A DNA stretch of 49,200 nt from Ga0077527 sp964531455 (GTDB lineage: Bacteria > Pseudomonadota > Gammaproteobacteria > Burkholderiales > SG8-41), in assembly GCA_964531455.1 (NCBI GenBank), contig CAZHFZ010000027.1:1-49200 (forward strand), in the 5' to 3' direction. Numbering within the stretch: the first letter of the stretch is position 1; the number at the start of each line of letters is the position of its first letter. The notes beneath the pieces are model-generated. The model saw only the letters and a program-made list of their open reading frames with translations, had not been told where the DNA came from and made no database searches. Positions 15,479 through 22,829 of the stretch are shown here, piece by piece. The translations under genes and the position numbers were made by a program.

Positions 15479-16794
15479 TGATGACCCGCATGACATTCAT
15501 GGTGTTTTTGCTCCTGGCAGCATTACAGGTCCCCGCCAGCACATGGGCTGCCCCGGTTCTACCGCAATACTCACCACACAAATCGATGGGAGTCGGCAGC
15601 TGCGCGAGCAGCCTGTGCCATGGTGCAGTCGACAAGTCGACGAATTCGCGCATCCTGCAGAATGAGTACGTTATCTGGTCGCGTAACGACAAACATGCGC
15701 GGGCCTATGCGGTGCTGCTCAACGCGCGTTCGAAGGAGATCGTACGCAAGCTGGGGCTGAGCGAGCCCGCGCATCGCGCCGATCTCTGTCTTGACTGCCA
15801 TGCGCATAATGTTCCTGCGTCGCTGCGAGGCGAAGGTTTTGTTCTGGCTGACGGCGTTACCTGCGAATCGTGCCATGGTGCAGCGGAGCTCTGGTTGCGC
15901 AGCCACGTTGAGCGGGATGCGCGTCATGGAGACAATCTGGCAAAAGGCCTGTATCCGGCTTCTGATCATGTGGCGCGGGCACGACTCTGCCTCAGCTGCC
16001 ATTTCGGCACTAAGGACAAGTTGGTTACCCACAAGCTGATGGCGGCGGGACACCCCCGGATGAGTTTTGAACTGGACACGTTCACGCAGATCCAGCCGGC
16101 TCATTTTCGCGCAAAAGACAGGCAGGTCTGGGACGGTGTCCGTATCTGGGCTATTGGCCAGGCATTGGCGGCGAATGCACTGCTCGAGATCCTTAACGAT
16201 CCGCAACGCGGCCGTGCGGGCCTGTTTCCAGAGCTGGTTCTTTTTGATTGTCATGCCTGTCACCGCAAGATGTCGGATGGCCGCTATACGGGGCTGCGTC
16301 TGGGCGTGGGTCCGGGCGCAGTGCGTCTCAACGACTCCAGCCTGCTGATGGTGATGCAGATTGCGCGCAGCGTTGATGCGGCGGGCCAGCAAAAGCTTGT
16401 ACAGCAGATCCGGAGCCTGCATCGCGCGATCGCTGCGGGGGACGATGCGCTTTTGCATGCGCGGACTGTGCAGGCCAGTCTTGCCCAGCTTGTGCCGCGG
16501 ATCAGCGCTCACCGGTTCTCGGACGATGATATGCGAGGCATGCTGCTGGGCTTGATCGATGACGGCCTCGCGGGTCAGTATGGTGACTATCAGGGGGCGG
16601 AACAGGCCTTAATGGCACTGCAGGCGGTTGCCGATTTCATGGCGCGTCGCGGTGCACTGAAAGCCGCTGCAGTTGCACCGGGCATGCGACGCCTCAATAC
16701 CTTGCTGGAAAAGGATGAAAATTACTCTGCTGCCGCGTTTGCAAAAGCTTTGCAGGAATTGCGATCCAGCCTTGAAAAGAAAATCAATCGGTGA
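15475..16794 (+). CDS. Pentahaem cytochrome c, c554-like, with one CX4CH site
   Basis: The 439-residue protein has a signal peptide ending near TWAAP. Normal CXXCH sites occur at residues 105, 130, 172 and 259. At residues 43-49 the sequence is CASSLCH, a CX4CH motif preceded by VGS, which in related cytochrome c554/c-prime family members serves as a haem site. The C-terminal 170 residues are helical and haem-free (LVQQIRSLHRAIAAGDDALL). It is probably a periplasmic shuttle between the membrane decaheme and another partner. Three ATG codons in a row (15475, 15478, 15481) can start it; the first overlaps the previous stop as ATGA. The next gene begins inside its stop (GTGA). Confidence 0.82.
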   Translation: MMMTRMTFMVFLLLAALQVPASTWAAPVLPQYSPHKSMGVGSCASSLCHGAVDKSTNSRILQNEYVIWSRNDKHARAYAVLLNARSKEIVRKLGLSEPAHRADLCLDCHAHNVPASLRGEGFVLADGVTCESCHGAAELWLRSHVERDARHGDNLAKGLYPASDHVARARLCLSCHFGTKDKLVTHKLMAAGHPRMSFELDTFTQIQPAHFRAKDRQVWDGVRIWAIGQALAANALLEILNDPQRGRAGLFPELVLFDCHACHRKMSDGRYTGLRLGVGPGAVRLNDSSLLMVMQIARSVDAAGQQKLVQQIRSLHRAIAAGDDALLHARTVQASLAQLVPRISAHRFSDDDMRGMLLGLIDDGLAGQYGDYQGAEQALMALQAVADFMARRGALKAAAVAPGMRRLNTLLEKDENYSAAAFAKALQELRSSLEKKINR

Positions 16795-19193
16795 CGTCCT
16801 CATTCTGCATCGCGGTAATCGGATCTGGCCCGGGTGGACTATCCTGTGCCGGGCGCGCTGCGGAGCGCGGCATTTCCCATGTTCTGCTGGAGGCTGAAGA
16901 CCACGTCTCGCACACGATTCATCAGTACCAGAAAGGCAAGCATGTCATGGCGGAGCCGGGTGTATTGCCTTTGCGCAGCCCGATGTGCTTTGTGGCGGGC
17001 AGGCGCGAGTCAGTGCTGTCGCAGTGGCAGGAAGACCTGCAGAAGCACCAGGTAAACATCCGTCATCGTTCGCGCGTCATCGCTATTTCCGGTGCAAAAG
17101 GTGCTTTCGAAATCAAGCTTGCCGGCGGCGAGACCCTGTTTGCTGAGCATGTCGTGCTGTGCATCGGGGTTCAGGGCAACCTGCGCAAGCTGGGCGTGCC
17201 GGGAGAGGATCTGGGTTGTGTTCAGTATCAGCTGGATGACCCGGATGCCTACGGCGGTGAAACCATCGTGGTGGTGGGCGCAGGAGACGCTGCCGTAGAG
17301 AATGCACTGGCCCTGGCGCAAAGTAACCGGGTCATCATTATCAATCGCAATGACGAATTCGCACGGTTGAAGCAGGGCAATCTGGACTTGATTCAGGCAG
17401 CTATTCGAGAGGGCAGGGTTGAGTGTCGGTACGGCACATCTGCCATTGAGGTTGCGGCGGCTGAAACCGAAGGCAAGCCTTGCTGCTTTATCGTGCAGAC
17501 GCCGCAGAGCGTGGAAACGATAGCCTGCGACCGGATCATCGCGCGCCTCGGTGCGACGCCACCGCGCAAGCTTGTGGAGGGGTTCGGAGTCAGTTTCTCG
17601 AGTTCAGCGCCCGGCGCACTGCCGCAACTCTCTGCGACTTACGAATCGAACGTTCCGGGCCTATACATCATCGGTGCCCTCGGTGGTTATCCGCTGATCA
17701 AACAGGCGATGAATCAGGGCTATGAGGTCGTGGAATACATCACCGGCAACCCGGTTGAGCCTGCCGACGAACCGTTGCTGAAGAAAAAATTTGTGCAAGT
17801 GGCGCCTCGCGCCACGGTATCGGACATGCTGGCTCTGGTGCAGCGTAATGTGCCGCTGTATGCCGAGATGTCGACCCTGCAGTTGCGGGAATTCCTGCTG
17901 AACAGCGAAATCATTGTGCGCCGACCGGGTGAAGCCATCTTCGTGGCGAACGACTATACCAATAGCTTCTATTCGATTTTGCATGGCGAAGTCTTCATCG
18001 AAACCGAGGATAAAACGGGTAAGAAACAGCGCAAGCTTGGGAAGGGTGAGTTTTTCGGTGAGATGGGGTTGCTGTCAGGTCGGCGTCGTGCCAATACCGT
18101 ACGTGCTGGCGAACAGTGCGTGCTGATCGAAACGCCGCGCCGCTCGATGCTCAAACTGATCAGCAGCGTAGACTCGGTTCGTGTACAGATTGACCAGACT
18201 TCCCTGCGGCGGACGGTGCGGTCGTACGTAGCGCCATGGATATCCGATGATGATTTGCGTGAAATGGTTGATGGCGCTCAAATCCGGAATTTTCCGGCAG
18301 GAACGGCGCTGTTCAAGGAAGGCGATGCGGCCGACGGTCTGCATCTCATTCGACGTGGTTCGGTAACGATTTCTCATCAGATCGGCGGCAAGGAAATCGT
18401 GTTGTCATATCTGGCCGCCGGCAATTATGTGGGCGAAATGGCGCTGCTGTCAGATGTGCCGCGAACCGCGACTGTACGCGCCGCTGTGAACACGGAGACG
18501 ATACTGCTGCAGGCCAAGGTATTCAATGGTGTACTGAGTCGGAATCCCACCCTGCGCGGCGGTGTCCAGGCGCGCGTGTTCGAGCGGTTGTCGCAAAACG
18601 TCAAGCGCGAGTCAGAGCCTGATCCGGGGAACCTGATCAGTTTCCTGATCAACCAGGGTCTGGGTGAGGCCACGGACGTGTTGCTGATTGACGAGGGTTT
18701 GTGCATTCGCTGCGACCAATGCGAAAAGGCCTGCGCCGAGACGCATGACGGCACGTCACGTCTCGATCGGCAGGCCGGCCCCACTTTCGCGAATATTCAC
18801 GTGCCGACTTCGTGCCGGCATTGCGAAAACCCACGCTGCATGACGGACTGTCCGCCCGATGCCCTGCACCGCAATGCCAATGGCGAGGTATTCATTGACA
18901 ATACCTGTATCGGTTGCGGCAACTGCCAGCGGAACTGTCCCTACGGGGTGATCCAGATGGGGCCGGCTGATTCCCGGCCGCCACCTTCAAGCTTATGGAG
19001 TTGGTTGCTGCTGGGCGTTGGCGCGGAACCGGGTCGCGGGCGCCGTGCTGTGGACAAGGACCAGCCAAAAAAAGCCGTAAAGTGCGACATGTGCAAGGAT
19101 CTCTCAGGCGGGCCGGCATGCGTGCGAGCATGCCCGACGGGGGCGGCGTTACGCGTCAGTCCGGAACAGTTTCTCGATTCTGCAGGAAAATGA
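16791..19193 (+). CDS. FAD/NAD(P) oxidoreductase fused to two cNMP-binding domains and a four-cluster ferredoxin module
   Basis: The 800-residue protein has no signal or membrane helix, so it is cytosolic. Residues 1-320 form a thioredoxin-reductase-like flavoprotein with two dinucleotide folds (IGSGPGG at 10-16, VGAGDAA at 162-168) but no CXXC active-site pair. Residues ~360-460 and ~490-590 are two cyclic-nucleotide-binding domains (FFGEMGLLSGRRRANTV; YVGEMALLSDVPRTATV); the second has the full phosphate-binding cassette with its Arg. Residues ~635-790 carry four Cys groups (C638/641/644/648, C675/678/683/687, C706/709/712/716, C765/768/777/781), as in DmsB/NrfC-type subunits with four [4Fe-4S] clusters. 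It likely exchanges electrons between NAD(P)H and the membrane part, gated by a cyclic nucleotide. The start is GTG at 16791, coupled as GTGA. Confidence 0.88.
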   Translation: MTSSFCIAVIGSGPGGLSCAGRAAERGISHVLLEAEDHVSHTIHQYQKGKHVMAEPGVLPLRSPMCFVAGRRESVLSQWQEDLQKHQVNIRHRSRVIAISGAKGAFEIKLAGGETLFAEHVVLCIGVQGNLRKLGVPGEDLGCVQYQLDDPDAYGGETIVVVGAGDAAVENALALAQSNRVIIINRNDEFARLKQGNLDLIQAAIREGRVECRYGTSAIEVAAAETEGKPCCFIVQTPQSVETIACDRIIARLGATPPRKLVEGFGVSFSSSAPGALPQLSATYESNVPGLYIIGALGGYPLIKQAMNQGYEVVEYITGNPVEPADEPLLKKKFVQVAPRATVSDMLALVQRNVPLYAEMSTLQLREFLLNSEIIVRRPGEAIFVANDYTNSFYSILHGEVFIETEDKTGKKQRKLGKGEFFGEMGLLSGRRRANTVRAGEQCVLIETPRRSMLKLISSVDSVRVQIDQTSLRRTVRSYVAPWISDDDLREMVDGAQIRNFPAGTALFKEGDAADGLHLIRRGSVTISHQIGGKEIVLSYLAAGNYVGEMALLSDVPRTATVRAAVNTETILLQAKVFNGVLSRNPTLRGGVQARVFERLSQNVKRESEPDPGNLISFLINQGLGEATDVLLIDEGLCIRCDQCEKACAETHDGTSRLDRQAGPTFANIHVPTSCRHCENPRCMTDCPPDALHRNANGEVFIDNTCIGCGNCQRNCPYGVIQMGPADSRPPPSSLWSWLLLGVGAEPGRGRRAVDKDQPKKAVKCDMCKDLSGGPACVRACPTGAALRVSPEQFLDSAGK

Positions 19194-19263
19194 TTGGTGG
19201 CGAGGCGCATTGCTGCAGCTTGAGAAATGTACATTTGTTCATCAGGCACACTCGCTGTAATTC

Positions 19264-19307
19264 GTTAAGGCCATGATATTATTCGCCTTAACAATTATAT
19301 TTTTTTA
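19264..19307 (+). terminator. Terminator-like inverted repeat after the electron-transfer operon
   Basis: GTTAAGGC (19264-19271) is the exact reverse complement of GCCTTAAC (19285-19292), with a 13-base loop. A run of seven T begins near 19300, eight bases after the stem. The distance from stem to T-run is longer than usual, so termination strength is uncertain. Confidence 0.45.
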
Positions 19308-19385
19308 TTCCAACTCAGTTGATGGCGGTGGGCGCGTTCCTGAGTTACGCCAATTTTTACTGAAGGATTACAAGAAGCGAGCGTT

Positions 19386-19427
19386 ATGACACCGCGAACT
19401 TGGAAGTCCAGCGACATTCGGCGATAG
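19386..19427 (+). CDS. Possible 13-residue leader peptide of thrS
   Basis: ATG at 19386 opens a short frame (MTPRTWKSSDIRR, stop TAG) behind AAGCGAGCG and, further up, GAAGGA. It contains two Thr codons near the start (ACA and ACT). It ends 23 bases before the strong hairpin at 19451. This order resembles an amino-acid-responsive attenuator, but two Thr codons is a weak signal and the frame may be chance. Confidence 0.25.
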   Translation: MTPRTWKSSDIRR

Positions 19428-19450
19428 CTGCGTAGTTTTCCTGGTAGCGG

Positions 19451-19478
19451 AAAAAGTGCGGCTTGCCGCACTTTTTTT
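19451..19478 (+). terminator. Strong hairpin-plus-T-run terminator or attenuator before thrS
   Basis: AAAAAGTGCGGC (19451-19462) pairs perfectly with GCCGCACTTTTT (19465-19476) across a two-base TT gap, so the real loop opens by one or two pairs. The run of T continues to 19478. With A on one side and T on the other it works in both directions. Since thrS starts 24 bases later with no room for a promoter, it may be an attenuator that controls read-through into thrS. Confidence 0.75.
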
Positions 19479-19502
19479 ATTTGTACCTATGGAATAAACA
19501 TC

Positions 19503-21419
19503 ATGGTCAATATCAAATTACCCGACGGTTCAGTGCGCAGTTTTGATCATCCGGTGACGGTTGCTGAAGTCGCGGCTTCCATCGGAGCAGGTCTTGCCAA
19601 AGCGGCACTGGCCGGGCGTGTCGGCAGCAGGCTGGTCGACCTGTCGCATCGCATCGAAGGCGATGTGGACCTGTCCATCATTACTGACCGCAATGCGGAA
19701 GGCCTGGAAATTCTGCGTCATTCGACGTCGCATCTGCTGGCCCATGCGGTAAAGGAGTTGTTCCCCGACGCGCAGGTCACGATCGGTCCGGTGATTGAAG
19801 ACGGTTATTACTATGATTTTTCTTACAAACGTCCGTTTACACCGGAAGACCTAGCTGCGATCGAAAAACGCATGACGGAAATCGCCAAGCGTGACGTGAA
19901 GGTCGAGCGGCAGGAAATGCCGCGGGACGAGGCGGTGAAATTTTTCTCCGACATGGGCGAAAAATACAAGGCCGAAATCATCGCTTCGATTCCGTCAAAC
20001 GAGCCGATATCGCTTTACAAGCAGGATAATTTCATCGATCTCTGTCGTGGACCGCATGTGCCGGCGACGGGCAAGCTCAAGGTATTCAAGCTGATGAAGG
20101 TTGCCGGTGCATATTGGCGCGGCGATTCGAAAAACGAAATGCTGCAACGGATTTACGGCACGGCCTGGGCGAAGAAGGAGGAGCAGGACCAGTATCTGCA
20201 TCGTCTTGAAGAGGCTGAGAAACGCGATCACCGGAAACTGGGTCGCCAACTGGATCTGTTTCACATGCAGGACGAGGCCCCAGGCATGGTGTTCTGGCAT
20301 GCCAACGGCTGGGTAATCTGGCAAGCCATTGAGCAATACATGCGCGGCCTCCTGACCGAAGCCAACTATCGCGAAGTGAAAACACCGCAGGTGATGGATC
20401 GCGTGTTGTGGGAGCGCTCCGGTCACTGGGAAAACTATCGGGAATACATGTTCACCACAGAGTCGGAAAAGCGCGACTACGCGGTGAAGCCGATGAACTG
20501 CCCGGGGCATGTGCAGATTTTCAACCAGGGTGTGAAAAGCTATCGCGATCTGCCATTACGGATCGCCGAGTTTGGTTCCTGCCATCGCAATGAGCCGTCG
20601 GGTGCGCTGCATGGACTCATGCGTGTACGCGGCTTCGTGCAGGACGACGCGCATATTTTTTGCACGGAAGATCAGATCCAGGATGAGGCAGGCGCATTTA
20701 TCGATCTGTTGCGCAAGGTTTACGCCGACTTCGGCTTCGAACATATCCTGATCAAGCTGTCGACGCGACCGGAAAAGCGCATTGGTGACGACGCCGTCTG
20801 GGATCGTGCGGAGGCTGCCCTGAGAGCAACTTTGGACGCCAAAGGCATGGAATGGGACCTGAATCCGGGCGAGGGGGCGTTTTATGGACCGAAAATCGAG
20901 TTTTCCCTTAAGGATTCGTTGGGGCGGGTATGGCAGTGCGGGACACTGCAGTTGGATTTCGCGCTTCCGGGGCGTCTCGGCGCGGAATACGTGGCCGAGG
21001 ACAACACCCGTCGCACACCGGTGATGCTGCACAGGGCGATTCTGGGGTCTCTGGAGCGTTTTATCGGGATTTTGATCGAACACTACGCTGGAGCGATGCC
21101 GGCGTGGCTGGCGCCTGTTCAAGCTGTGGTCATGAATATCTCGGAAGCGCAGGGCGCCCACGTCGCTGGGGTAGCGGAAACCCTCAGGAAAGCGGGTTTC
21201 CGGGCCATTGCCGACTTGAGAAATGAGAAAATTTCCTATAAAATACGGGAACATAGTCTGCAAAAGCTGCCTTTCCAGCTCGTCATTGGCGACAAGGAAG
21301 TAGCATCGCAACTGGTGGCTGTGCGTTCCCGCAAAGGTGAAGATCTGGGGCAAATGCCTCTGGACGCCTTTTTGTCGCTTTTAAAAGGCGAAATCATGAA
21401 AAAGGGGCGCGCGGTCTGA
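19503..21419 (+). CDS. thrS: Threonyl-tRNA synthetase
   Basis: The 638-residue enzyme charges tRNA-Thr. It has the N-terminal TGS domain (MVNIKLPDGSVRSFDHPVTV), the editing domain with HSTSHLLAHAV as zinc-like HxxxH, the class II core with the zinc Cys in AVKPMNCPGHVQIF and motif 2 in CHRNEPSGALHGLMRVRGF, and a C-terminal anticodon-binding domain ending at KKGRAV. Length and order match the family. The ATG at 19503 has GGA nine bases upstream. A strong hairpin sits directly before the gene, so expression is probably controlled at the leader. It begins the thrS-infC-rpmI-rplT-pheS-pheT-ihfA block. Confidence 0.97.
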   Translation: MVNIKLPDGSVRSFDHPVTVAEVAASIGAGLAKAALAGRVGSRLVDLSHRIEGDVDLSIITDRNAEGLEILRHSTSHLLAHAVKELFPDAQVTIGPVIEDGYYYDFSYKRPFTPEDLAAIEKRMTEIAKRDVKVERQEMPRDEAVKFFSDMGEKYKAEIIASIPSNEPISLYKQDNFIDLCRGPHVPATGKLKVFKLMKVAGAYWRGDSKNEMLQRIYGTAWAKKEEQDQYLHRLEEAEKRDHRKLGRQLDLFHMQDEAPGMVFWHANGWVIWQAIEQYMRGLLTEANYREVKTPQVMDRVLWERSGHWENYREYMFTTESEKRDYAVKPMNCPGHVQIFNQGVKSYRDLPLRIAEFGSCHRNEPSGALHGLMRVRGFVQDDAHIFCTEDQIQDEAGAFIDLLRKVYADFGFEHILIKLSTRPEKRIGDDAVWDRAEAALRATLDAKGMEWDLNPGEGAFYGPKIEFSLKDSLGRVWQCGTLQLDFALPGRLGAEYVAEDNTRRTPVMLHRAILGSLERFIGILIEHYAGAMPAWLAPVQAVVMNISEAQGAHVAGVAETLRKAGFRAIADLRNEKISYKIREHSLQKLPFQLVIGDKEVASQLVAVRSRKGEDLGQMPLDAFLSLLKGEIMKKGRAV

Positions 21420-21446
21420 AATGAACGAATTTAAGGAGTCTGTCGC

Positions 21447-22124
21447 ATAGCTCAGGAAAAAGAAGCCCGGATCAATGGTGAGATCACCGCTCCGGAAGTG
21501 CGGGTCATCGGTGCCGACGGTTCGCAGGTTGGCGTGATCAGCATCGCTGCAGCCAACAAGCTGGCAGAGGAAGCGGAACTTGATCTGGTAGAGATTGCGC
21601 CCACGGCGAACCCGCCTGTATGTCGCGTCATGGACTACGGCAAGTTCAAGTACCGCGAAAGCAAGAAACAGCACGAGGCGCGTCTCAAGCAGAAGCAGAT
21701 CGTCGTCAAGGAAGTGAAGTTTCGTCCGGGAACGGACGAGGGCGATTACAAGATCAAACTGCGCAATCTGGTCAGGTTTCTTGAGGAAGGCGACAAAGCC
21801 AAGATCACGCTGCGTTTCAGGGGGCGTGAGATGGCCCACCAGGAATTCGGCATGCGCCTGCTGGAGCGGGTCAAGAGCGATCTGGACGAGGTGGCGGTTG
21901 TTGAGCAGTTTCCGAAAATGGAAGGTCGCCAGCTGGTGATGGTGCTGGCACCGAAGAAAAAGGTGGTTCCCGTTAAGGGGACACCAGCTAAAGCAGGTGA
22001 TAAACCTGCAGCGGCAAAACCGGCGGTTTCGCCGGAAGCGGTAAAACCGGTGGCAACGCCGGATAAGGTGGTTGCAGCGGAAAGCGTGACAGCGCAAAAC
22101 GCGGTGACCGAAGAGAAGAAGTAG
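21447..22124 (+). CDS. infC: Translation initiation factor IF-3 with ATA start and long C-terminal tail
   Basis: The 225-residue protein binds the 30S subunit and rejects wrong start codons. The coding frame begins with ATA at 21447-21449 (AQEKEARINGEIT follows), eight bases after AAGGAG at 21433-21438; no ATG exists at the expected place. Rare start codons (AUU, AUA or AUC) are a known feature of infC and let IF-3 repress its own translation. The core runs to about residue 170 (MVLAPKKK). Beyond it is a tail of about 50 residues rich in Ala, Pro, Val and Lys (VKGTPAKAGDKPAAAKP to EEKK), longer than in the roughly 180-residue E. coli factor and probably unstructured. Confidence 0.92.
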   Translation: MAQEKEARINGEITAPEVRVIGADGSQVGVISIAAANKLAEEAELDLVEIAPTANPPVCRVMDYGKFKYRESKKQHEARLKQKQIVVKEVKFRPGTDEGDYKIKLRNLVRFLEEGDKAKITLRFRGREMAHQEFGMRLLERVKSDLDEVAVVEQFPKMEGRQLVMVLAPKKKVVPVKGTPAKAGDKPAAAKPAVSPEAVKPVATPDKVVAAESVTAQNAVTEEKK

Positions 22125-22187
22125 TGATCGGGCCTAAAGCTCCGCAATTCGCGGACGCCCGACGCTAGGCTAAAACAGGAGTTACCC

Positions 22188-22382
22188 ATGCCGAAGATGA
22201 AGAGCAAGAGCGGCGCGGCCAAGCGTTTCAAAAAGCTGGGCAGCGGCGCATTCAAGCGCAGCAGTGCACACCTGCGCCACATCCTTACCAAGAAGAGCAC
22301 CAAGCGCAAGCGTCACCTGCGCGGCACGACCATGGTGCATGATTCCGACCAGCGCGCCGTTCGCGCGATGTTGCCGTACTGA
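22188..22382 (+). CDS. rpmI: 50S ribosomal protein L35
   Basis: The 64-residue, very basic protein (MPKMKSKSGAAKRFKKLGSG to AMLPY) matches bacterial L35 over its whole length. It has the normal place between infC and rplT, with AGGAG upstream of its ATG. In E. coli L20 represses this operon by binding the mRNA; whether that is kept here cannot be told from the sequence. Confidence 0.97.
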   Translation: MPKMKSKSGAAKRFKKLGSGAFKRSSAHLRHILTKKSTKRKRHLRGTTMVHDSDQRAVRAMLPY

Positions 22383-22396
22383 GAGGGAGATAAACC

Positions 22397-22756
22397 ATGC
22401 CAAGAGTCAAACGTGGTGTAATCGCCCGCAAGGCGCATAAAAAGGTCCTGAAAGCCGCCAAAGGTTTCCGCGGCCGTCGTGGCAACGTATTCCGTATCGC
22501 CAATGAGGCGGTGATGCGCGCCGGGCAATATGCCTATCGCGATCGTCGTACCAAGAAACGCGAGTTCCGTGCGCTCTGGATCGCCCGTATCAATGCTGCA
22601 GCCCGTGAGCACGGCATGACATACAGCGTATTCATGAACGGCCTGAAAAAGGCGGCAATTGAGGTCGACCGCAAGGTGCTGGCTGATATTGCAGTGTTCG
22701 ACAAACCCGCATTTGTGCGCTTCGTCGAGCAGGCCCGGGCGAGCCTCGGCGCCTGA
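22397..22756 (+). CDS. rplT: 50S ribosomal protein L20
   Basis: The 119-residue protein begins MPRVKRGVIARKAHKKVLKAAK, the conserved basic arm of L20, and ends ARASLGA. Length is normal. It lies 14 bases after rpmI with a GAGGGAG ribosome-binding site, and it is followed by a strong intrinsic terminator at 22771. It is needed for early assembly of the large subunit. Confidence 0.97.
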   Translation: MPRVKRGVIARKAHKKVLKAAKGFRGRRGNVFRIANEAVMRAGQYAYRDRRTKKREFRALWIARINAAAREHGMTYSVFMNGLKKAAIEVDRKVLADIAVFDKPAFVRFVEQARASLGA

Positions 22757-22770
22757 GCAGTAACCCAAGC

Positions 22771-22802
22771 AAAAAGGAGGCTCTTCGAGCCTCCTTTTTT
22801 TT
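22771..22802 (+). terminator. Strong intrinsic terminator after rplT, just before pheS
   Basis: AAAAAGGAGGCTC (22771-22783) pairs perfectly with GAGCCTCCTTTTT (22787-22799) around a TTC loop, followed by more T to 22802. The pheS ATG is only 28 bases after the T-run, so pheST may depend on read-through or on a promoter that overlaps the hairpin. Confidence 0.88.
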
Positions 22803-22829
22803 CGCCGGATTCCGTTACCATTCATACCT

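Larger units (their letters stand above)
4985..19193 (+). other. Predicted operon: cytochrome b / multihaem cytochrome / beta-barrel electron-transfer system
   Basis: Eight frames on one strand are joined by TGATG (5132-5136), a 17-base gap (5992-6008), ATGA (7778-7781), a 20-bp overlap (9627-9646), TGATG (11775-11779), ATGA (15475-15478) and GTGA (16791-16794). Such packing implies one transcript and translational coupling. Counting CXXCH and CX4CH sites gives 10 + 10 + 5 c-type haems. A terminator-like inverted repeat follows at 19264-19292. The parts cover the cytosol, inner membrane, periplasm and outer membrane, which suggests a transenvelope electron conduit; the substrate and direction are not evident. 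Confidence 0.75.
19194..19502. other. thrS leader and operon-end intergenic region
   Basis: This 309-bp stretch holds, in order, a terminator-like inverted repeat for the electron-transfer operon (19264-19292), an AT-rich segment, a possible 13-codon leader frame (19386-19427) and a strong terminator hairpin (19451-19478) 24 bases before the thrS ATG. The order leader frame - terminator - synthetase gene is compatible with attenuation of thrS. No clear sigma-70 promoter was identified. Confidence 0.6.

Noticed and set aside
16791..19193. Naming the 800-aa protein thioredoxin reductase
   Set aside because: The fold is similar but the CXXC pair of thioredoxin reductase is missing and the protein has Fe-S and cNMP domains.
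19387..19396. Full T-box riboswitch before thrS
   Set aside because: Only the core matches (9/10), and the mismatch is in the bases that pair with the tRNA CCA; no specifier stem was found. Kept only as a remark in the thrS leader finding.
19194..19502. Copy of the tRNA-Val 3' end at the right edge of the operon (an attR)
   Set aside because: No gcctacca-type string was found there, and no integrase gene exists in the cluster, so classic tRNA-site integration is not supported.
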